From positions 620,001-684,000 of the forward strand of contig NZ_JAJOYS010000002.1 in NCBI RefSeq assembly GCF_021166475.1: a stretch of 64,000 nucleotides of DNA, written 5' to 3'. Of this stretch, positions 18,475-27,505 are shown piece by piece. The notes beneath the pieces are model-generated. The model was not told the DNA's origin and searched no databases. It saw only the letters and a program-made list of their open reading frames with translations. A program made the position numbers and the translations under genes. This stretch comes from Pelagibacterium xiamenense. GTDB lineage: Bacteria > Pseudomonadota > Alphaproteobacteria > Rhizobiales > Devosiaceae. Positions within the stretch are counted from its first letter, which is position 1. The number at the start of each line of letters is the position of its first letter.

Positions 18475-18548
18475 GTCGCTCCATCCTTCCAGATGGGTCG
18501 TCCCTCGTTGGGGAGGGATGGCCCACAGCCCCTATAGGGGAAGGATGG
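18475..18548 (-). ncRNA. Structured serC leader, candidate serC-motif RNA that sequesters the ribosome site
   Basis: In the mRNA sense, CCATCCTTCC (18548-18539) is the exact complement of GGAAGGATGG (18490-18481), which ends 6 nt before the serC ATG and covers much of the ribosome site. Between the arms are a hairpin with two stems (TGGG/CCCA and TCCCTC/GAGGGA, 18494-18525) and a CCCCTATAGGGG palindrome (18529-18540). The palindrome overlaps the upstream arm by two bases, so the two folds compete. A serC leader motif has been described in alphaproteobacteria; matching this sequence to it is my inference from location and form. Confidence 0.6.
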
Positions 18549-18613
18549 GGGTGTTGGCAAGGGGCATGAGCGCCGTGTGCCGTCTGTCTCGCCCGTCAAC
18601 CGCGCCAGGCGTC

Positions 18614-19291
18614 TCACTCGGCGTAGATCATCTTCCGCGTCATCCCGCCGTCCACGGTCAGAACCTCTCCGGTCACGAACCCCGCATCGGCCAGATACAT
18701 GACCGCCTGCGCGATATCCTCGGGCTTTCCCACGCGCCCTGCCGGATGCTGGGCGTGATCGATTTCGCGCAGATCGTCGTCTTTCGATATCCATCCCGGC
18801 GCGATGGCGTTCACGCGGATATCGGGGCCAAGGCTCATCGCCAGCGCATGGGTGAAGGCGACCATTCCACCTTTGGCCGCGGCATACGCTTCGGTGTGCG
18901 GTTCGGACATGAATGCCCGCGTCGAGGCCATGTTGACGATGGAAGCGCCCTTCTCCATCCGGGGTACAGCCTCCCGCGTCATCAAAAAGGCGCCGGTCAG
19001 GTGACTGTCGATCACGCGCCGCCAGTCGCTGGGTGCAAGCGCGGTGATGGCGGCGTTTTCCGGCGCCGCAATCCCGGCATTGTTGACCAGGAGATCCACC
19101 CGGTCCCATTCGAGCATCGCGAATGCCGCCGTAACGGAAACCTCGTCAGTAATATCGCAGTGGATATGCCGCCCTCCCTTGGGACTCGTGACGAGATCGA
19201 ACGACGCCACCGCCCAGCCGTCTTCTGCAAGCGCACTGCATATCCCTCGCCCGATTAGTCCCGCCCCGCCGGTAACGATGGCTCGTTTCAC
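18614..19291 (-). CDS. SDR family oxidoreductase
   Basis: This 225-residue short-chain dehydrogenase has the cofactor motif TGGAGLIGRGIC near the N-terminus, NNAG in the middle, Ser in SIVNMAST and the catalytic YAAAKGG. C-terminal VTGEVLTVDGGM is typical of classical SDRs. The likely start is GTG 19289-19291 with GGGAGA upstream; a longer reading adds 31 residues that do not fit the family. Substrate unknown. It runs toward serC with 139 bp between. Confidence 0.87.
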   Translation of the reverse strand: MKRAIVTGGAGLIGRGICSALAEDGWAVASFDLVTSPKGGRHIHCDITDEVSVTAAFAMLEWDRVDLLVNNAGIAAPENAAITALAPSDWRRVIDSHLTGAFLMTREAVPRMEKGASIVNMASTRAFMSEPHTEAYAAAKGGMVAFTHALAMSLGPDIRVNAIAPGWISKDDDLREIDHAQHPAGRVGKPEDIAQAVMYLADAGFVTGEVLTVDGGMTRKMIYAE

Positions 19292-19436
19292 CGCCAGTCT
19301 CCCTCTCGCAACAGTTCGCCCCATTCGAGTCCAGGAGGTTATATCGCCCGCATCGTCCCCAAATACAACGTATGCGAAGGCCACGGCGTGTGCACCCGTT
19401 CGACCTCGAGCACCTTGGCCGCGGTCAAATCGCCCG

Positions 19437-20876
19437 TTACGTCCGCCAGAACGCGGGCGTGAACAGGACCATCACGGTGAGGATTTCGAGGCGCCCGAGC
19501 AGCATGGCCGCCGAGAGGATCCACTTGGCCGGATCGCTGAGGGAGGAAAAATTGCCCGCCGGACCGATGAGCTCGCCCAGACCCGGTCCGACATTGGTCA
19601 GTGCCGTCAGCGCGCCGGTAAATGCGGTCACAAGATCGAGCCCGGTCGCCGCCAGACCCAATGTGCCCGCAAGCAGGATAAGAACGAAGGCGGCCATGAA
19701 AAGCCCCACCGAGCGGGCCGCGTGCCCGGGCACATCGGTCCGGCCGTAGCGCATGATGAAGACGCCATTGGGATAGATGAGCTCTTTGAGCCCAACCCTG
19801 AGGCTTTGATAGAGAATGATGAGCCGGTAGGTCTTGAACCCACCCGAGGTCGACCCCGCAGCCCCGCCCAGAAAGGTCCCCACGAGAAAGAGCGCGATGA
19901 CGAAAGGCCCCCAGAGCGTGTAATCGGTCGAGGCAAAGCCGGTCGTCGTCACCACCGAGGTGATGTTGAACGCCGCGTGGATGAGGATATCGTAGCTCTC
20001 CCGGTCGGTCTCGAACAATCCTGCCAGCGTGATCACCAGTGTAAATATCCCGAGGATCGACAGGAGAACCGGGATCTGGATTTCCCACGCGTCGCGCAGC
20101 TTGCCGGTCACCAATGCCCGCAGAATGGCGACGAACGGCAGCGCGCCGGCGATCATGAACACGATCCCCACCGCCAGCGTTGCGGGTCCGAAATGCCCCA
20201 TGGAGGCATCGTGGGTCGAATACCCGCCGGTCGAGATCGTCGACATGGCGTGGTTGATGGCATCGAACACGCTCATTCCGGTCGCCCAGTAGGCAACGGC
20301 GCAGCAAACCGAAAGCACGAGATAGAGCCACAAAAGCGCGGCGGAGAACTGTGTGAAGCGCGAATAGGGACTATCGGACTGGATCGAGGATTCCATCTTG
20401 TAAACCTGCATGCCTCCGACCCGCAGGAACGGCAGCAGCAAGAGCCCCATGGCGATGATTCCCAGCCCGCCCAGCCATTGGGTCAGCGAACGCCAGAGGA
20501 GTATCCCCGGCGGCAGGCTGTCGAGCCCGGAGAGCACAGTCGATCCCGTCGTCGTGATCCCCGAGGTCGCTTCGAACACCGCATCGGCGAACGATAGCCC
20601 CTGCCCGCTCAGCACGAACGGTACCGCGGCCACGATCGATGTGGAAAACCAGACTGCGTTGACCAGCAGAAAGCCGAACCGCAGCGAGAAAGGCGGCATG
20701 GTCCGCCGCGTGCTGATCACCAGGAGCAACGAGGGCAGCCCCACGATCAGCGCACTGCCGAGAAAGGATTGCCAGTCCAGGTTCTCTGCGAAAAGATCGG
20801 CGACCATCGGAATGAGCATTGCCGCGGCGAGGATGAGGTTGAAAAGCCCGCAGATATAGGCGGTCGCCAGAATCAT
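19437..20876 (-). CDS. trkH: Trk-type potassium uptake protein TrkH
   Basis: TrkH is the K+-conducting membrane subunit of the Trk system. The 479-residue protein shows four selectivity-filter segments: TSGITTTGST, STISTGGYST, SVVTTTGFAS and TNVGPGLG, each flanked by two helices. The start is ATG 20876 with GGAGCG upstream; the longer in-frame reading adds a non-hydrophobic leader. The partner TrkA is not in the window. A cation/proton antiporter gene diverges from it. Confidence 0.93.
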   Translation of the reverse strand: MILATAYICGLFNLILAAAMLIPMVADLFAENLDWQSFLGSALIVGLPSLLLVISTRRTMPPFSLRFGFLLVNAVWFSTSIVAAVPFVLSGQGLSFADAVFEATSGITTTGSTVLSGLDSLPPGILLWRSLTQWLGGLGIIAMGLLLLPFLRVGGMQVYKMESSIQSDSPYSRFTQFSAALLWLYLVLSVCCAVAYWATGMSVFDAINHAMSTISTGGYSTHDASMGHFGPATLAVGIVFMIAGALPFVAILRALVTGKLRDAWEIQIPVLLSILGIFTLVITLAGLFETDRESYDILIHAAFNITSVVTTTGFASTDYTLWGPFVIALFLVGTFLGGAAGSTSGGFKTYRLIILYQSLRVGLKELIYPNGVFIMRYGRTDVPGHAARSVGLFMAAFVLILLAGTLGLAATGLDLVTAFTGALTALTNVGPGLGELIGPAGNFSSLSDPAKWILSAAMLLGRLEILTVMVLFTPAFWRT

Positions 20877-21021
20877 GGAGTGGACGCTCCGGGATTGAAC
20901 AGCAGCGCACGGCAAAAGATTCGCGCACGGCGAGCGCTTTTACGCCCAATTTCGGGCAAGGTCCAATAGATCGGCGCCTCACCACCTGCGTGTGTCGAAT
21001 GCGCTGGGCGCGACGATCCGG

Positions 21022-21051
21022 TTGACAGATGCACCAACCGCCCGGAACCAT
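21022..21051 (+). promoter_or_regulatory. Candidate promoter of the antiporter gene
   Basis: A perfect -35 TTGACA (21022-21027) is followed after 18 bp by a weak AACCAT (21046-21051). A start near 21058 would place the ATG at 21029 upstream of transcription. This is one reason for preferring the TTG at 21089 as the translation start. Confidence 0.4.
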
Positions 21052-21088
21052 AGAAATATTCAGGATTCGCGTTTGGGGGTGTGGGCAA

Positions 21089-22648
21089 TTGTTTGAAGTC
21101 ATCTGCATCACCTTCGCCTTTTTCTTCGGCCTCATCGTCCGCCAGGTCGGCCTCCCGCCCCTCGTTGGTTTCCTCGCCGCGGGCTTCGCCATCAACGCTT
21201 TCCGCACCCCCCTGGGCTTGCCGACCGAGACCGGCGCCATCCTCGACCACATCGCCCATCTCGGCGTCCTGCTGCTGCTCTTCGCGGTGGGTCTCAAGCT
21301 CAAGCTCAACCAACTCGTTCAACCGCACGTCGTTGGAACGACGTTGCTGCATTTCGCTATCTCAACGGCGGTTTTGACGCCCGGGCTTGCGGTCTTCATC
21401 GGCCTTGACTGGACCACGGCGCTCCTTCTCGCCATGGCGCTGGGCTTCTCCTCGACGGTCCTTTCGGCAAAGCTCCTCGAAACCAAGCGCGAACTGGCCG
21501 CCTTCCACGGCCGCGTGGCCATCGGCATCCTGATTATCCAGGATCTCGTCGCGCTCGTTGTCCTAAGCATCTGGGGTGGAGAAGCCCCCTCGCTCTGGGC
21601 TCTCGGCGTACTTGCACTGCCCTTCCTGCGTCCACTCGCCTATTGGCTGCTCGATTTCACCGGCCACGATGAATTGCTGATCCTGATGGGCATGTTGCTC
21701 GCCCTTGTCGTCGGCGGCATGGGGTTCGAAACCGTGGGGCTGAGCTCCGAACTCGGCGCACTCTTGATGGGCGTCCTGCTGTCGGGCCACAAGCGCGCGC
21801 AGGAGCTGTCAGACTCCCTGTGGGGTCTCAAGGAAATATTCCTCGTCGGCTTCTTCCTCGAAATCGGCATGTCCGGCCTGCCCGACATGAATGCGATCCT
21901 CTTTGCGCTCGGTATGGTCCTGCTCCTGCCGCTCAAGGGGGCCCTGTTCTTTCTCCTCCTCGTCGCCTTCCGCCTGCGCGCCCGCAACGCCTTCCTCGCG
22001 GGGTTGAGCCTTACGGCATATTCGGAGTTCGGCCTGATCGTCGCCGCCGGCGTGCTGCCAGATTGGCTCGTGCCGCTCGCCATCGCGGTCGCGCTCTCCT
22101 TTGTCGTCGCTGCGCCCTTCAACCGCATCGCTCACCCGATCTTCGAACGGCTGGAAGGCGTCCTCACGCGCTTCGAATTCAAGCGCCGCCATCCCGACGA
22201 AATTCCCGTCGCTCTGGGCGATGCGAAGGTGATGATATTCGGCATGGGCCGCACAGGGCTTGCCGCCTACGACACGCTGAAGGAACATACCGACAGGCTC
22301 ATCGGCCTCGACGCGGACACCTACCGTGTCCAGGCGCTCAAGGCGGCCGGGCGCAACGTTGCCCTCACAGACGCCGAGGACGCCAATTTCTGGCGCGGCG
22401 TCGACATAAGCCGCATCGAAGCGGTTGTCCTCGCCATGGACGATATCGAAGCCAAGCTGAACGCCGCGCGCCAGCTCCGCGCGCTTGGATTTAACGGGCC
22501 GATCATCGCGCACGCGCTTTTTGAGGATCACATCGAGCGGATCATGGCCGCGGGCGCTGACCACACCTATCTCACCATGCAGGAAGCCGGCATGAGCCTC
22601 GGTCAGCGCGCCTGGACCGAGCTTGAGGAGCGGGAGAAAAAAGCCTAG
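21089..22648 (+). CDS. CPA2 cation:proton antiporter with TrkA-N domain (KefB/YbaL-like)
   Basis: A 12-13 helix Na_H_Exchanger domain spans about the first 375 residues. A cytoplasmic RCK/TrkA-N Rossmann domain follows (VMIFGMGRTGLAAYDTL). This is the layout of Kef-type K+/H+ antiporters. The TTG start at 21089 (519 aa) gives a first helix directly after the start and has GGGGGTG upstream; ATG 21029 would add 20 residues. The stop TAG shares three bases with the stop of convergent smc. Ion specificity is inferred from the TrkH neighbour. Confidence 0.86.
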   Translation: MFEVICITFAFFFGLIVRQVGLPPLVGFLAAGFAINAFRTPLGLPTETGAILDHIAHLGVLLLLFAVGLKLKLNQLVQPHVVGTTLLHFAISTAVLTPGLAVFIGLDWTTALLLAMALGFSSTVLSAKLLETKRELAAFHGRVAIGILIIQDLVALVVLSIWGGEAPSLWALGVLALPFLRPLAYWLLDFTGHDELLILMGMLLALVVGGMGFETVGLSSELGALLMGVLLSGHKRAQELSDSLWGLKEIFLVGFFLEIGMSGLPDMNAILFALGMVLLLPLKGALFFLLLVAFRLRARNAFLAGLSLTAYSEFGLIVAAGVLPDWLVPLAIAVALSFVVAAPFNRIAHPIFERLEGVLTRFEFKRRHPDEIPVALGDAKVMIFGMGRTGLAAYDTLKEHTDRLIGLDADTYRVQALKAAGRNVALTDAEDANFWRGVDISRIEAVVLAMDDIEAKLNAARQLRALGFNGPIIAHALFEDHIERIMAAGADHTYLTMQEAGMSLGQRAWTELEEREKKA

Positions 22649-25600
22649 CTCGCCTCGAGGAACGTTTCAGCCGTCCGTAGATCGACCGAAACGAGCTGCG
22701 ACACCCCGCGTTCGGGCATGGTGACGCCGAAAAGCCGGTCCATCCGCGCCATCGTGATGGGGTTGTGCGTCACCACGACGAACCGTGTCTCCGTGCGCTC
22801 TCGCATGGAATCGAGCAGGTTGCAGAACCGCTCGACATTCGCATCGTCGAGCGGTGCATCGACCTCGTCGAGCACGCAGATGGGCGCGGGGTTGGTCAAA
22901 AAGACCGCGAAGATCAGGCTCATCGCCGTCAGCGCCTGCTCGCCGCCCGAAAGCAGCGTCATCGTCTGCGGCTTCTTACCCGGTGGCTTGGCGATGATCT
23001 CAAGCCCGGCTTCGAGCGGATCGTCGCTCTCGACGAACGTCAGTTCGGCCGTGCCGCCGCCAAAAAGCGTCGTGAAAAGATCGCGGAAATGCGCGTTGAC
23101 CTTGTCGAACGCCTCGTTGAGCCGCGCCCGGCCCTCCCGGTTGAGATTGGAAATCCCGGTCCGAAGCTTGGCGATCGCAGCAATGAGGTCCTCCCGGTCG
23201 GCGACCATCTGGTCGAGCTTTTCCTGAACCTCGGCGGCCTCCTCTTCAGCCATGAGGTTGACACCGCCCAGCCGCTCCCGCTCCGCCTTGAGCCGGTCCA
23301 CTCGGGCCTCGGTCTGCTTTTCGTCCGGCAACGCCTGCTCGGGCTTGATCCCTGCGGCCTCCGCGGTCTTGTCGGCGGGAATATTGAGCGTCTCGGCAAT
23401 CTGGCGCTCGACCTGCTGACGCTGGACGATGTTGCCCTTGAGCCGCTCCTCCACCCGCGCCATCTCGGCCCGTGTATTGGCAAGCGCCTCGGCAGCCAGC
23501 CGCGCCGCCCGGTCGGCCTCGCGAAAGCCCGTCTGGGCCTCGGCGAGCCGGTCGGCGGTCTTCTTGCGTTCGGCTTCGGCATCCTCGATCTGGTCGTCGA
23601 GGGCCGCGCGGCGCTGGTTGAACGCGTCCGGCGTCGCATTGAGCTCATCGAGTTGCGCTTCGATCTCGGCACGGCGCGTGGAGAGGGTATCGACCTGGGA
23701 TTGCGCGCTGGCGCGTCGCCGCTCCCAGCTTTCGAGTTCCTGCGCGATTCTGCTCAATCGGCTTTGACGCATCTGCGCCGCGCTGTCGAACCCGGCAAGC
23801 CTGACGCGCGCCTGCTCGGCGGCTTCGCGCAAACCCGAAAGCGCGCGCTGACGGCCCTCGGCCTCGGCAATCGCGCCGCCCTCATCCCCCGCCTCCTCCA
23901 GCGCCTGGGCGGCAGCCTCGAAATGCGCTTCGGCGTCCGCAAGATTTTCTTCGAGCCGGGCCTGTGTCTCCTGCAGCGCCGTTTGCCGTGCGGTCAGCTC
24001 CGAGAGATTCTTCTGCGCGGCATCGAGCCCCGCCTGCGCCGCGGAAATCCCACGCTGCGCCTCGCGCCATGCATTGCGGGTCTCGACTTCGGCCTGTCGC
24101 GCCTGATCGAGCCGCAGCTTGAGCTCCTCTAGCGCCTGCCGCGCGCGGTTCCGCTCGGCGCGTGTCCGCGCGATTTCCTCGTCGAGCTCGCGCAGCCGAT
24201 TGCGCTGCGCCAGCCGCTGCGCCGCAGCGGTCGGTGCATCGGCAGCCGCGACAAGCCCGTCCCAACGCCAAAGCGCGCCGTCGGCGGTGACCAGCCGCTG
24301 ACCGGGCTGCAACTGAGCCATCAGGCGCGGGCCATCCTCGGCTGAAACGACACCGATCTGCGCCAACCGGCGCTCGAGAAGCGGCGTACCTGAAACATAG
24401 CGTGACAGCGGCTCCACGCCCTCAGGCAGGGTCGCGTCACCTTCCCCGGTTCCAGCGTTCTGCCAATGGATCGGTGCCGCGCTGTCGTCGGAAGCCTCGA
24501 GATCGTCGCCAAGCGCCGCGCCCAGAGCCGTTTCGAACCCACTCTCCACATGCAACGCATCGACCACTGCCGGCCAAAGCGTCCCGCCATCGACATTGAG
24601 CACGCGCGAAAGCGTATCGGCCTCCGACTCCAGCCGGTTCAGCCTGCCTTCGATCTCCGTGAGCGACGGTTGCGCCTCCTCGAAGGCAACCCGCGCATCC
24701 CCCGCCGCGCTTTCGGCCATTTCGGCCTGCTCCTCGGCGACGGCAACCGCCTCCTGCGCCGCCTCCAGAGCCGCGCGGCGCTCGGCAACCGTGTGGTCGG
24801 CATCGAGACTCGTCTGAACGGCCTCGGCGTCGCGGGCAACATCGGCGATCTGGGTCTTGAGCCGCTCGACGCGCCGCGCCGCGTCCTCGGCATTGCGTTT
24901 GGCTTGCGCCCGCTGTGCGCGGATCTGTGCCACCGCGTCCGCTGCCTGCCGCGCCAGCGTTTCGGCCTCATCGAGCGCCATCCGGGCCTCTTCGGCTTGC
25001 GCCCGCGCCATTTCGCTTTCCTCGCGCTCCGCCTCGGCGGCCTCGGCGAGTTCTTCCTGCTCGCCCCTGAGCCCTTCGATGAGCCCCTGGCTTTCCTCGA
25101 TAAGAGATGCCTCCCGAGCCTTGTCCGTCTCGATCTGCTTAAGCCGGTCTTCCAGCTCCGACTGGCGCTGATTGGCCCGCCGCAACTCCTCATCGAGCTG
25201 TCCGCGCAATATCGTGAGCCTCTGCAGCGCGGCATTGGCCGCAGCATCTGCATCGCGCAGAGGCTGGATGGCCTCGTCCGCTGCCTCATAAGCCTTGCGC
25301 GCCTCGTGATCGATGTGCGTGGCTTCGGCGAGCTGAGAGATCAGCCGGCCCTGTTCGGCCTCGGTTTCCTTCTCGGCGTATCGCGCCTTGGCCCATCGGA
25401 TATGGTAGAGCGTCGCCTCCGCCCGGCGGATATCGCCCGATATCGCGCGATATCGCGTGGCCTGCCGTGCCTGACGCTTGAGGGTGTCGAGTTGCACCTC
25501 GACCTGGGCAATGATGTCGTCGACGCGCTCGAGGTTCTGTTCGGCGGCGCGCAACCGCAGCTCCGCTTCGTGACGGCGCGAGTGAAGCCCGGAAATCCCC

Positions 25601-26103
25601 GCCGCCTCTTCAAGCAGCGCCCGGCGCTGCGTCGGCTTGGCCGCAATCAGTTCCCCGATCTGGCCCTGTCGAACGAGCGCCGGCGAATGCGCTCCGGTCG
25701 AGGCGTCGGCAAACAGCAGTTGCACGTCGCGCGCGCGGACATCGCGCCCGTTGATGCGATAGACCGAACCCTGCTCGCGTTCGATGCGGCGGGAAATTTC
25801 GAGAGTATCGGCGGAATTGAACTGCTGCGGCGCCGTCTTGTCGGAATTGTCCAGAACGACGGTGACTTCGGCCGAATTTCGGGCCGGACGATTGCCCGAA
25901 CCCGAAAAGATAACGTCATCCATACCCGAGGCGCGCATGGCCTTGTATGAGCTTTCGCCCATAACCCACCGCAACGCCTCGACGAGGTTGGATTTTCCGC
26001 ATCCGTTGGGGCCCACGACGCCGGTCAGCCCCGGCTCCATGACCAGTTCGACCGGATCGGTAAAGGATTTGAAGCCGACGAGCTTGAGGCGCGAAAACTT
26101 CAT
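22645..26103 (-). CDS. smc: Chromosome segregation protein SMC
   Basis: SMC is the ATPase of the condensin-like complex that compacts and segregates the chromosome. The 1152-residue chain has Walker A GPNGCGKSN at 31-39, long coiled coils, and a hinge around residues 500-600 (GALGDDLEASDD, WRWDGLVAA). Near the C-terminus are signature LLSGGEQALTA and Walker B ICVLDEVDAPLDD. Length is standard. It is followed upstream by the dsbA-like, DUF721 and mutY genes; I recall this order from other rhizobia. ScpA/ScpB are not in the window. Confidence 0.97.
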   Translation of the reverse strand: MKFSRLKLVGFKSFTDPVELVMEPGLTGVVGPNGCGKSNLVEALRWVMGESSYKAMRASGMDDVIFSGSGNRPARNSAEVTVVLDNSDKTAPQQFNSADTLEISRRIEREQGSVYRINGRDVRARDVQLLFADASTGAHSPALVRQGQIGELIAAKPTQRRALLEEAAGISGLHSRRHEAELRLRAAEQNLERVDDIIAQVEVQLDTLKRQARQATRYRAISGDIRRAEATLYHIRWAKARYAEKETEAEQGRLISQLAEATHIDHEARKAYEAADEAIQPLRDADAAANAALQRLTILRGQLDEELRRANQRQSELEDRLKQIETDKAREASLIEESQGLIEGLRGEQEELAEAAEAEREESEMARAQAEEARMALDEAETLARQAADAVAQIRAQRAQAKRNAEDAARRVERLKTQIADVARDAEAVQTSLDADHTVAERRAALEAAQEAVAVAEEQAEMAESAAGDARVAFEEAQPSLTEIEGRLNRLESEADTLSRVLNVDGGTLWPAVVDALHVESGFETALGAALGDDLEASDDSAAPIHWQNAGTGEGDATLPEGVEPLSRYVSGTPLLERRLAQIGVVSAEDGPRLMAQLQPGQRLVTADGALWRWDGLVAAADAPTAAAQRLAQRNRLRELDEEIARTRAERNRARQALEELKLRLDQARQAEVETRNAWREAQRGISAAQAGLDAAQKNLSELTARQTALQETQARLEENLADAEAHFEAAAQALEEAGDEGGAIAEAEGRQRALSGLREAAEQARVRLAGFDSAAQMRQSRLSRIAQELESWERRRASAQSQVDTLSTRRAEIEAQLDELNATPDAFNQRRAALDDQIEDAEAERKKTADRLAEAQTGFREADRAARLAAEALANTRAEMARVEERLKGNIVQRQQVERQIAETLNIPADKTAEAAGIKPEQALPDEKQTEARVDRLKAERERLGGVNLMAEEEAAEVQEKLDQMVADREDLIAAIAKLRTGISNLNREGRARLNEAFDKVNAHFRDLFTTLFGGGTAELTFVESDDPLEAGLEIIAKPPGKKPQTMTLLSGGEQALTAMSLIFAVFLTNPAPICVLDEVDAPLDDANVERFCNLLDSMRERTETRFVVVTHNPITMARMDRLFGVTMPERGVSQLVSVDLRTAETFLEAS

Positions 26104-26130
26104 TCCGCGCCCCCAGGGACGACAAAGCGG

Positions 26131-26856
26131 CTATGCCCGTTCCTCGATCGCCGCAGACAGCCCCTCAAAATCGTACGTGCCTTCGTATTTATCACCGTTG
26201 ATGTAGAAGGTCGGCGTGCCGGTAAGCCCGAATTCGTTCAACGCCTGTTCCCGCGTGGCTTCCAATCCATCGAACAATTCCTGATCGGTCAAGATTTCCT
26301 CGAACCTTTCCTGTGTAAAGCCGAACTGCTGGGCAACAGCGAAGATCGCTTCACGCGGGTTCTCAGCGCTCATCCATTCATTCTGGGACGCCATGTATGC
26401 AGCAAGGATGTCGTAGTAGGCATTCCCTCCGGCTGCTGCCACCATGAACACTGCAAGGTCGAGGACGTTGCGGCGGAACGGGCGGGCGATGAACCGGATG
26501 GCGCCGGTGTCTATATAGGCTTCCTTGATCTGCGGGTACGCACTCGCGTGGAAGGCAGCGCAATGCGGGCAGGTCGGCGAGACGTATTCGATAACCGTCA
26601 CGTCTGCGTCGACGCCGCCAAGGGCCCTGTCGACCCAGCCATCCGGATTGTTGATCGGCTGATCGTTGACCGGCTCGATTTCCGAGCCGTCATAGAGCGC
26701 CACGCTCCCCGTTTCCGAAGACGGATCGGTGCTGACATCGGCCTGCCCGACCGTTTCGGTATCGGCCTCTTCCGAACCCGAGCTGCAGCCATAAAGCAGC
26801 ACACTTGCGCTAGCGGCGGTTCCGGCAATGAGCAGGTTTCTACGGTTCAACAGCAA
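26131..26856 (-). CDS. DsbA-like thiol:disulfide oxidoreductase, probable lipoprotein
   Basis: This 241-residue protein has a thioredoxin-fold DsbA domain with active site SPTCPHCAAFH (CPHC) and the cis-Pro region GLTGTPTFYINGD. The N-terminus NRRNLLIAGTAASASVLLYGC combines a twin-arginine pair, a hydrophobic stretch and a Cys in an imperfect lipobox. It may therefore be a Tat-exported lipoprotein; that is inference. It should act in disulfide exchange at the periplasmic face. Lies 27 bp upstream of smc on the same strand. Confidence 0.88.
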   Translation of the reverse strand: MLLNRRNLLIAGTAASASVLLYGCSSGSEEADTETVGQADVSTDPSSETGSVALYDGSEIEPVNDQPINNPDGWVDRALGGVDADVTVIEYVSPTCPHCAAFHASAYPQIKEAYIDTGAIRFIARPFRRNVLDLAVFMVAAAGGNAYYDILAAYMASQNEWMSAENPREAIFAVAQQFGFTQERFEEILTDQELFDGLEATREQALNEFGLTGTPTFYINGDKYEGTYDFEGLSAAIEERA

Positions 26857-26957
26857 AGCAACGTCTCCTGGACTATGGCGATAACAAGTGCGGCGACACT
26901 ACACGGACCGAAATGGGCGACAAGGGGGCATTCCGTTCAACTCGCGGTGAACCCGGC

Positions 26958-27464
26958 TTATTTTCCCTTCCGCCCGAGAATGCCCCGCCCCAGCCGCTCG
27001 AGCGCTGACCTGAGGTTCTCGTCTTCGACCGGTGCGACGGTAGCGTCCAATTGCGCCCGCTTTTCGGCGGGGAGAGGCCGCTCGCGCGACTCTTTTTTTC
27101 CTTCTTCCGGCGCAAATGGCGTTGCGGAAAGGCGCACGGAAGCGACAACGAGATAGCCGAAATACCGGTTCACCGCCGCGGCAATGGCCGGCCCCTCGTG
27201 CGCGATCGCCAGACCGTGCCCTTCAACGCAGCGCAGATAGAGCACCGCACCTTCAGGGTCCGGCTTGTCCCGCCGCGGCCACGCGAGCCTGTCGGGGATG
27301 GCAATCCTGTCATAGGGCACCGGCGCAATGGCGGGCCAATTGGCGATCAGGTCGCGGCTGGCGAAGCCGCGCCGCTTGAGCGCGGGATCGAGCGCATTGC
27401 CGATCATCTCGCCCAGGGGAACGGCGCGGTTCTTGCGTTTTGGCGGTGAAGAGTCCTTCGCCAT
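26958..27464 (-). CDS. DUF721 family protein (DciA-like)
   Basis: This 168-residue protein contains the DUF721 core: LGEMIGNALDPALKRRGFASRDLIANWPAI near residues 17-46 and a YLRCVEGHGLAI strand. DUF721 includes the helicase-operator DciA of bacteria that lack DnaC, but this short form has not been tested. The start is ATG 27464; a longer reading would be antisense to mutY. Starts 41 bp from the divergent mutY ATG. Confidence 0.8.
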   Translation of the reverse strand: MAKDSSPPKRKNRAVPLGEMIGNALDPALKRRGFASRDLIANWPAIAPVPYDRIAIPDRLAWPRRDKPDPEGAVLYLRCVEGHGLAIAHEGPAIAAAVNRYFGYLVVASVRLSATPFAPEEGKKESRERPLPAEKRAQLDATVAPVEDENLRSALERLGRGILGRKGK

Positions 27465-27505
27465 GCTTGCCTCACGGCTCCCGATGCGGTTTCTATCGAT
27501 CCATA

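Noticed and set aside
19044-20597. 517-codon plus-strand frame opposite the SDR and trkH genes
   Set aside because: Antisense to TrkH filter motifs; composition is low-complexity Arg/Gln/Glu.
22765-25950. Two long plus-strand frames opposite smc (455 and 494 codons)
   Set aside because: GC-driven shadows of the coiled-coil coding region; SMC motifs are unambiguous on the minus strand.
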